From a bacterium (GTDB taxonomy: Bacteria; Bdellovibrionota_B; Oligoflexia; Silvanigrellales; Silvanigrellaceae): a stretch of 38,892 nucleotides of DNA. Of this stretch, positions 33,166 to 38,892 are shown piece by piece (the first letter of the stretch is position 1; each line of letters starts with the position of its first letter). The notes under the pieces are model-generated. The model ran no database searches and was not told the origin of the DNA. It saw only the letters and a program-made list of their open reading frames with translations. Position numbers and translations under genes: made by a program. The DNA is taken from contig RGDM01000027.1 in the NCBI GenBank assembly GCA_009918675.1, positions 1 through 38,892 on the forward strand, given 5' to 3'.

Positions 33166-33796
33166 AGAGGCGGTTTTCATTCGCCTCTGCGTCGTTGCTT
33201 TCGTCACCATCTAGCATTGACCCAAACTCTCCCTCACACTGCTCATTGGGAGTGCGGAGATAACCAGCCCCTTGTTCGTAAACAAGGGTTCCGCCGAGAT
33301 GCGCTGTCCAAGTGAGAAGCGAAACAGTTGCAGCAAGCGCAAGTAATTCAATCGCTAAAATAAGACGGGTAAAGAATGCGAGACGCTTGGGAAAATGCAA
33401 AACGGCATGTTCAATTTTTTCTCGCAACTTGGTTGATAAGAGCCAGCGCGCAAGCCCAGTCACAAGAGTTGTTCCTGCCGCGATTAGCGTGAAGACAGCG
33501 AAATCTTCGTGCTCGTGGGTGACTGTTGGATCGCAAATAATTTTGTTGATGACTCCCTCAGCCGAATCACCGCTCAAATAAGCTGCAACAAGTCCCACAC
33601 AACCTAAAATCCAGCTCCAGAAAAAAATCGAACGCACATGCGAGGTCAGCTTTTGTAGCCAGGTGGATTTTAATTTGCTGATTTCACAAAAAAACAGGAT
33701 GAGGCGCGCCAGTGCGCCAGCAAGCAGGAGTGCAATCGGAAAATGCACCAGCAGCGGGTGGAAAAGCTCCACCCGCTGAGGAATGAGCTCGATCAT
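33164..33796 (-). CDS. DUF2231 membrane protein
   Basis: A 210-residue membrane protein with about four transmembrane helices. It matches DUF2231 through FHPLLVHFPIALLLAGAL near the start, YLSGDSAEGVI and HEHEDFAVFTL in the middle, and WTAHLGGTLVYEQGAGYL before an acidic tail. Histidines in the first and third blocks are conserved in relatives and could bind metal or haem. Function is unknown. The start overlaps the preceding gene's stop by 4 nt, so the two are translationally coupled. Confidence 0.85.
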   Translation of the reverse strand: MIELIPQRVELFHPLLVHFPIALLLAGALARLILFFCEISKLKSTWLQKLTSHVRSIFFWSWILGCVGLVAAYLSGDSAEGVINKIICDPTVTHEHEDFAVFTLIAAGTTLVTGLARWLLSTKLREKIEHAVLHFPKRLAFFTRLILAIELLALAATVSLLTWTAHLGGTLVYEQGAGYLRTPNEQCEGEFGSMLDGDESNDAEANENRL

Positions 33797-34191
33797 TCGA
33801 GGATCTCGGCTTTGCTTGGGTTAAGCCGTTTGCCTTTTTGGGTGTACGTGACGCGAACTTTTTGCCCTTCTTTCAAGGCATCGAAACCAACAGGCTGGCC
33901 TGCTTTCACAAACTGTGCATTTTCTGGAAAATAAAATTCCATCTTTTTCCCGCCGGCAGAGGGAATGACGTAAATTTCTTTTTTCTTGCTCACCAATTTT
34001 TTGATTGTGCCTTCAACGGTCTTTTCAGCTTGTGCTGCTGCTGAAGAGCTGGGAGCTGCAACAGGTGCTGTGGTTGCAGCGGCGGTTGGTGCATTCGCAG
34101 GAGATGCTGCGCTTGGTGATTGGGCAAGAGCGAAAGACGCGGTTGCCGCGGAAAGTGCCAATGCGAGGCCGGAAAAGAATCTTGTGTTCAT
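33793..34191 (-). CDS. secreted protein with Ala/Pro-rich linker and small beta domain
   Basis: A 132-residue exported protein: signal peptide (MNTRFFSGLALALSAATASFALA), a flexible Ala/Pro/Ser/Thr segment (about residues 25-54), then a basic beta-rich domain (VEGTIKKLVSKKKEIYVI, then VRVTYTQKGKRLNPSKAEIL). That domain has the look of a small OB-like fold such as DUF5666-type proteins. Its function is unknown. Shine-Dalgarno GAGGAG lies 7 nt before the ATG. Coupling to the DUF2231 membrane protein suggests the two work at the inner membrane/periplasm border. Confidence 0.75.
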   Translation of the reverse strand: MNTRFFSGLALALSAATASFALAQSPSAASPANAPTAAATTAPVAAPSSSAAAQAEKTVEGTIKKLVSKKKEIYVIPSAGGKKMEFYFPENAQFVKAGQPVGFDALKEGQKVRVTYTQKGKRLNPSKAEILE

Positions 34192-34376
34192 AAAATTTCT
34201 CCTCAGTCACCCGTAGCGGGTTCGCCCGATTGTCTTTATTCCGAAGTGAAATGCAATCGTCGGTGTCTATTTCTTAGACATATTTGGATCCACCTATCAA
34301 TTTAATATATTTAGTTAATATTTTTTTGGCCCAGAGGTTGCTGTCCTTGGTGAGCAGTTTTGTTTTTGGAGGCGTC

Positions 34377-35084
34377 ATGTTCGCTCGAATCTTTACAATG
34401 GCTTTGGGATTGACTTTTTTTGTCGCCTGCCAGCCACGTGCGGATGTGGTGGCGCAAGATTCAACAGTTGAAAGTATGAATACCACAAATATACGTTTGC
34501 CTATTCGAGGAACCTGGAAAGCAACGGCGCTCAAAGGATTTAGGCACAATCAGGGCAATTCGCTTGTTCCCGTCTCCGCGCAGGCTGATAAACTTTCAAC
34601 CGGGCTTTGGCGGGTGCGTTTGGATCTCGACTCCGACGGCCAAGGAGTGATCTATGGTTTGTCAAAGTGCACAAGCCTTTCTGGAACAAACTCTCTGCCC
34701 TTTAACATTATGGAAACTTCGCAGCTCAATGGACTGTATGGTATCTTGGGTCTCATTCGTTTACTGAATCGCACTGCAGATGATGTCCGCTGCGCAAACT
34801 CAAAAGATGGCAATGTTGAAAGCTTTGTTTTGTCTTCTCCTTCACGCAATTTCCTCGGTGGAGAGATGAACGAATTGGCAAAGAATTTGGGTTTTGTTGG
34901 CGAAGCATCAGATTTGAAAGCTGCAGATCGAGTTTGCAGAAATTTGCGCGGAGTGCGTTACGTCAATATCAAAGACGCGTCTTCTTGCGTTGGCTTTCTC
35001 AATTCCGCAGCCACTCAAATTAGGTTCGTAATTATTCCTATTGGTGAAATTCACGCTGTTCAAATTGATATGCAGCGTGACTGA
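34377..35084 (+). CDS. hypothetical lipoprotein
   Basis: A 235-residue predicted lipoprotein: MFARIFTMALGLTFFVAC, with the anchor Cys18. The mature part is soluble with recognisable but unassigned segments such as LPIRGTWKATALKGF and RVRLDLDSDGQGVIYGLSKC. Several cysteines (RCANS, VCRNL, SSCVGF) could pair in the periplasm. I do not recognise the family. I chose the ATG at 34377 because GGAGG lies 4 nt upstream; the frame from 34284 would bury the signal peptide. Its TGA stop directly abuts the stop codon of the converging giant protein gene. Confidence 0.7.
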   Translation: MFARIFTMALGLTFFVACQPRADVVAQDSTVESMNTTNIRLPIRGTWKATALKGFRHNQGNSLVPVSAQADKLSTGLWRVRLDLDSDGQGVIYGLSKCTSLSGTNSLPFNIMETSQLNGLYGILGLIRLLNRTADDVRCANSKDGNVESFVLSSPSRNFLGGEMNELAKNLGFVGEASDLKAADRVCRNLRGVRYVNIKDASSCVGFLNSAATQIRFVIIPIGEIHAVQIDMQRD

Positions 35085-38000
35085 TTAAGGAATTGTGTAA
35101 TGGTGGCAGCTCTTGGGTCGCAAGGTTGAATTGCTTGTCACACCAGAGCTCCAGTTCACCAAAGCCGGACTCTTTGAGCAGTATAGAGTTGTTCCCGATT
35201 CGGCATCGCAATCGTCTGCACCATTGTCGCTTGCAGCACTGGTTGTGTCGTTGCCAAGCTGACCCGAATCTCCAGCACCCCAACACTTCACAGTTCCATC
35301 CAAGAGAACAGCACATGTATGATTTCCACCTGCACTGAGCGCCAGTGCGCTGTTGGAAGAAGATGACGCAATGGCTTGTGTTGGGACAAGGCGTTGCGTT
35401 GTTGATGCATCGCCGAGTTGTCCGAATTCGTTTTTGCCCCAGCAATGAACCGAATGATCATTTTTCAAAGCACACGTGTGATTGTGTCCAGCCGTGAGTG
35501 AAACAACGCCTGAGCCAGCGCCTAGGCTATTGACTGCTGTTGGGATGGTGCGTTCCGTGGTGCTGTTGTCGCCGAGTTGTCCGAATGAGTTTGCTCCCCA
35601 GCAGAAAACAGCTCCGTCGTTGCGTAGCGCACAGCTGTGCGATGTTCCTGCGACCACTTGTGTGAACCAGGTTCCCGAACTTGTGCTGCCCTGGTTGGTG
35701 GTATCGACTGGTGTTGCAACGTTTCTATTGGTTGTGGAAGAATCTCCCAATTGACCATTTGAGTTTGAGCCCCAGCAATAAATTCCTGCTGTGTAACTTG
35801 AATTATACGAGAGTGCAGCACACGTGTGCGATCCGCCTGCTGCAATCGAGCGGACGAAGGGGAGCGCGGTTGAGCCTCCCGCCAGTACAACTTGAACGGC
35901 CGACTGCGTGCTTGCTGTTGAATTGTTTCCAAGCTGTCCACTGCTGCTGCTTCCCCAGCAATACACATTGCCACTGCTGTTGATTGCGCAGGCATGCCCA
36001 CCCGACTTGCTTGCGCTGATTGCAATTGGATCTGAGAGGTTTGCAACCGTTGTTGAAGATGGGGCTAATACATTTGTTGTTGAAGAAGTGCCGCGACCCA
36101 ATTGATACGTGCTGTTTTTACCCCAGCATGTCACTTTGTTGGTGGTGGTTCCCATCAGGCAGGTGAATTCTGAACCCGCAGCGACCATCGTATGAGTGAA
36201 CGATGAGATATTTGTTGTGACAATGGCCTGTGGCAACGCATATTGACTGTAGGTCGCGGTGCCGATTCCCAACGCACCACTTGCGCTTGCACCCCAACAC
36301 TTTGTTGTACCCGTTGATTCAACAACGCAGGTGTGTTTATCGCCCGCCGAAATCGACACAATCGCATTGTTTGTGCAAGCGCGGCAGCCAGCTGGAGATG
36401 CAAAATCAACCTGCTGACCATCCGAATGGGTCTCAGCAAATGTCGATGCCGCTCCCGAGGAACCACCTTGACGCACAGCAAGAGCCTCAAGCGTGCGGGT
36501 GATGACATAGCTCGAACTGTTTGATGCAGAGCTTGTGATTTGTCCGCTGGGTGGGTTCGCAGTTGCGCCAAGCAATGTACCTTGAGACACCGAAATAGAT
36601 GCTGTGGTTCCTGCAATGGTCGTGGCTTTTGTTGGTGTGCTTGGCATGAAAGTGGAACTCAGCAATTGGCTTGTGATGTCCGTGCTGAAGCTCGCAGTTC
36701 CGGAAAGAACACCTGATGATGCGCTGATGCTTCCGGTGCTTGCTGAAGATCCGGGAGCAGAGGTGTTGGCCTGCCAGCTGATGCTTGAAAGGTTTGCCGA
36801 GCCCGAAATGGTCGCGCTTGTTTCGACAAGGCAGCTGTTGTTGAGTGTCGGGGTTGTTGGCGAACCAACTGTGAGTTCGTACGATGAAATGATCACCGAG
36901 TTTGAACTGAGCGCGGTGCATTCGTTTGAGGAATCGCAAGCCTTGAGTTTGTAGCGGCACGAACCATAAACACCAGAGCCACTTGGGAAGTTGCCAGAGA
37001 TGCTGCTTCCGCCCGAGCTCGATGCCAGGTTTGTTGGGCAAGGGTAAGACGAAGAACTTGTCGCCCCAGTTTCGACGTATTCCAGTTTGTAGGTCAGCGC
37101 ATCGCCGTCAACATCAGATGCCCCAGTGCATGTTCCAAGCGCCCAAGAACCACCATTCGCAAAACCGGTTTTGAAAACGTTTCCTGATGAGAGTGTTTCA
37201 CAACTGACCGCTCCGGTGGGTGCGTCGTTGACCGGTGTCACGTTGAGTGAAACAAGTGCGGTTGCATTCATTGCGCCGCCAATTCCACCGTTGCCATTGT
37301 CGCTCACGGTGATCTGAATGGAAGCCACGCCGTTGGCATTCGGTTGAAGTACAATGGTTGCTTTACAGTTCGGCCATGTGTCGCTGAAAGTCACAGCTCC
37401 AGTGGCTGCAATTTTGCTTGAATCTAAACTCACATATGAAAGATATGTGGTTGAGCAAGCCAGGTCACCATCGATATCTGCAAGAGTGAATGGAACGACA
37501 GGTGCAGTGACAGGATCTTCGCTCACGGATGGCAATGCTCCAATTGTAATCGATGGTGCATCGTTTGCGGCATCAATTGTTAACGTGAAAGTCCGCGATG
37601 CTGATAACGATCCGCTCACTCCGCTCGCGTTCCCATTGCCGCCGTCGTTCACGGTGAAGGTCAATGACACCTGTCCGTTGGCGTTTGCGACAGGTGTAAC
37701 CCTTGCGCTGCAATTTGGATACGTTCCACTCCAAGTAACAGCGCCAGTTGCAGCAACTTTATTTGAGTCTGCGGATGAGTAACTGAGATAAGTCGAACTG
37801 CAATCAAGATCACCATCAACGTCGGCCAAGGTAAAGCTAATGTCTTTGTAGACATCTTCAGTGGTGGATTGCGACGCGATGCTTGTCATTGTTGGAGCAT
37901 CGTTCAACTTGGTGACAGTGAAATTGAAAGATCCCGAGACAGCAGCCGCAACACCATCGGAAATTTCAACCGCAACCGCTGTGCTGCCAAATTGATTGCT

Positions 38001-38892
38001 TGCTGGTGTGGCGGTGACGGCGCACACAACCGTTCCGGCCGAGCTACTGACCTGCGAAACACTGATATTCGCAAGTGGCAACAGTGTGAGGTCGGCGGGT
38101 GTGAGCTTCAAGTAGGGCGTTGATGCATTCGAATAGCCACTGCAGCTCAGTGTGTTGTCAACATCATACAGGCTCACATTAAAGGTAATCGCCTGGTCTT
38201 CGTTGGTTGTTTGAGTGCCGGGCGTGGTCAAAACGGGAGCATCGTTGACTGGCAAGAAGGTCATCTGGAATGTGCGTGAAGAAGAAAGAGCTGTTGCCGA
38301 AGTTCCGTCCGTCACAAGAATAGTGATAAAGGTTGGTCCATTTGCATTGGCAACGGGGGTAATCGTTGCTGTGCAGTGAGGATATGTTCCCGTAAATGCC
38401 ACAGCACCGGTGTTTGCGACCTTGCTCGGGTCTGTTGAGAGTGCAGTCAGATAACTGGACGTACAATCCAACGGGCCATCAACATCGTTCAAGGTAAAGT
38501 TCACTGCTTTGGGAGTGTCTTCAGAACCAATCTGAGAAGCAATGGCGCTGATGGTGGGTTCATCATTCACAGAGTTAACAGTGAGCTTGAAAGTTCTGCT
38601 TGCAGTGAGCGAGCCATCGCTGACCTGAATTGTGACATCACTTGTTCCATAGCCATTGGCCACAGGAGTGAGTGACATGGTGCAGCTGGTTCCAGTGCCC
38701 GCAAAGGTGACACCTGAGGTTGGCAGCAGAGTTGTATTGGATGAGGACGTAACGCTGAGTGCGGTTGAACATGTCAAGGTGGAATCAACATCAGCAAGAG
38801 TGAGTGCAATTCCTGTGAGAGGAGTGTCTTCGTCTGTGGTTCGGTCGGCAATTTCGGCAAGCGTTGGTGCATCGTTGACAGCATTGACAGTC
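35085..38892 (-). CDS. giant surface protein with tandem-95 repeats and seven RCC1 repeats (partial, N-terminus outside window)
   Basis: The frame stays open to the right edge (1,268 residues visible), so the TTG at 38777 is not the real start. From the edge to about 37220 it has five tandem-95/cadherin-like repeats of about 95-110 residues, each opening with NDAPT or NDEPT and carrying EDT, a DVDG-like calcium loop and usually two cysteines. A spacer follows. The C-terminal third (about 36370 to 35120) has seven RCC1 repeats, each with a HTC or similar and a CWG...GQLG signature, enough for one seven-bladed propeller probably stabilised by Cys pairs. There is no LPxTG or type IX signal at the end. 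Such proteins are secreted and act in adhesion or surface attachment; the export route must be sought at the missing N-terminus. Confidence 0.9.
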   Translation of the reverse strand, partial: TVNAVNDAPTLAEIADRTTDEDTPLTGIALTLADVDSTLTCSTALSVTSSSNTTLLPTSGVTFAGTGTSCTMSLTPVANGYGTSDVTIQVSDGSLTASRTFKLTVNSVNDEPTISAIASQIGSEDTPKAVNFTLNDVDGPLDCTSSYLTALSTDPSKVANTGAVAFTGTYPHCTATITPVANANGPTFITILVTDGTSATALSSSRTFQMTFLPVNDAPVLTTPGTQTTNEDQAITFNVSLYDVDNTLSCSGYSNASTPYLKLTPADLTLLPLANISVSQVSSSAGTVVCAVTATPASNQFGSTAVAVEISDGVAAAVSGSFNFTVTKLNDAPTMTSIASQSTTEDVYKDISFTLADVDGDLDCSSTYLSYSSADSNKVAATGAVTWSGTYPNCSARVTPVANANGQVSLTFTVNDGGNGNASGVSGSLSASRTFTLTIDAANDAPSITIGALPSVSEDPVTAPVVPFTLADIDGDLACSTTYLSYVSLDSSKIAATGAVTFSDTWPNCKATIVLQPNANGVASIQITVSDNGNGGIGGAMNATALVSLNVTPVNDAPTGAVSCETLSSGNVFKTGFANGGSWALGTCTGASDVDGDALTYKLEYVETGATSSSSYPCPTNLASSSGGSSISGNFPSGSGVYGSCRYKLKACDSSNECTALSSNSVIISSYELTVGSPTTPTLNNSCLVETSATISGSANLSSISWQANTSAPGSSASTGSISASSGVLSGTASFSTDITSQLLSSTFMPSTPTKATTIAGTTASISVSQGTLLGATANPPSGQITSSASNSSSYVITRTLEALAVRQGGSSGAASTFAETHSDGQQVDFASPAGCRACTNNAIVSISAGDKHTCVVESTGTTKCWGASASGALGIGTATYSQYALPQAIVTTNISSFTHTMVAAGSEFTCLMGTTTNKVTCWGKNSTYQLGRGTSSTTNVLAPSSTTVANLSDPIAISASKSGGHACAINSSGNVYCWGSSSSGQLGNNSTASTQSAVQVVLAGGSTALPFVRSIAAGGSHTCAALSYNSSYTAGIYCWGSNSNGQLGDSSTTNRNVATPVDTTNQGSTSSGTWFTQVVAGTSHSCALRNDGAVFCWGANSFGQLGDNSTTERTIPTAVNSLGAGSGVVSLTAGHNHTCALKNDHSVHCWGKNEFGQLGDASTTQRLVPTQAIASSSSNSALALSAGGNHTCAVLLDGTVKCWGAGDSGQLGNDTTSAASDNGADDCDAESGTTLYCSKSPALVNWSSGVTSNSTLRPKSCHHYTIP

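Noticed and set aside
1..38892. CRISPR array, tRNA, rRNA, riboswitch, prophage
   Set aside because: No regularly spaced repeats, cloverleaf or phage structural genes were noticed by eye; a dedicated scan was not possible.

Overview
The window reads as chromosomal DNA of a Gram-negative bacterium with intermediate GC and short intergenic gaps. It encodes many secreted proteins and lipoproteins: lipobox N-termini, two CxxCH lipoproteins, a lipocalin, an L,D-transpeptidase and a very large repeat surface protein. This style, with a xanthorhodopsin-like pump and several families of unknown function, suggests a free-living aquatic proteobacterial relative, possibly Bdellovibrionota/Oligoflexia. 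That placement is inference only. No rRNA, tRNA, CRISPR array or intact prophage was seen.

Region 1 (1-2137): two AAA/DUF4143-type ATPases, one cut by the window edge, then a gene-free stretch with a cluster of GTTGTCATC-like 9-mers, a perfect 13-bp inverted repeat and a six-run G-quadruplex motif. Region 2 (2138-9031, minus): a GH63-like glucosidase, then a two-gene operon encoding a Rieske-TPP enzyme and a Rieske-glutamate synthase (FMN domain) fusion. Region 3 (9538-14033): a secreted Lipoprotein_15-type protein with a strong terminator, a broken IS91-type transposase remnant, a trypsin-like lipoprotein, an AlkD-like DNA glycosylase and a DUF4256 protein.

Region 4 (14155-19932): a 7-TM protein, a fusion of free-methionine sulfoxide reductase with glyoxalase I, a DoxX-like protein, a third Rieske fusion (to a flavodoxin-like domain), a light-driven proton-pump rhodopsin and a glutathione peroxidase. 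This resembles a light-energy and redox/carbonyl-stress neighbourhood. The rhodopsin has the full pump motif and a glycine where a carotenoid antenna could contact retinal. Region 5 (19968-27893): an SDR protein with altered motifs, an MBL hydrolase, an L,D-transpeptidase, a di-CxxCH lipoprotein, an LRR protein, a small cytochrome-like lipoprotein, a lipocalin and a Cys-rich bufferin-like protein.

Region 6 (28047-38892): DNA polymerase IV; an sbtA-sbtB-Nudix operon joined by 4-nt overlaps, for bicarbonate uptake with a PII-like regulator; a DEAD-box helicase with terminator; a DUF2231 pair; a lipoprotein; and the C-terminal part of a giant protein with tandem-95 repeats and seven RCC1 repeats. 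Rhodopsin plus bicarbonate uptake suggests photoheterotrophy with light-assisted anaplerotic carbon uptake, but no retinal or carotenoid synthesis gene lies in the window.
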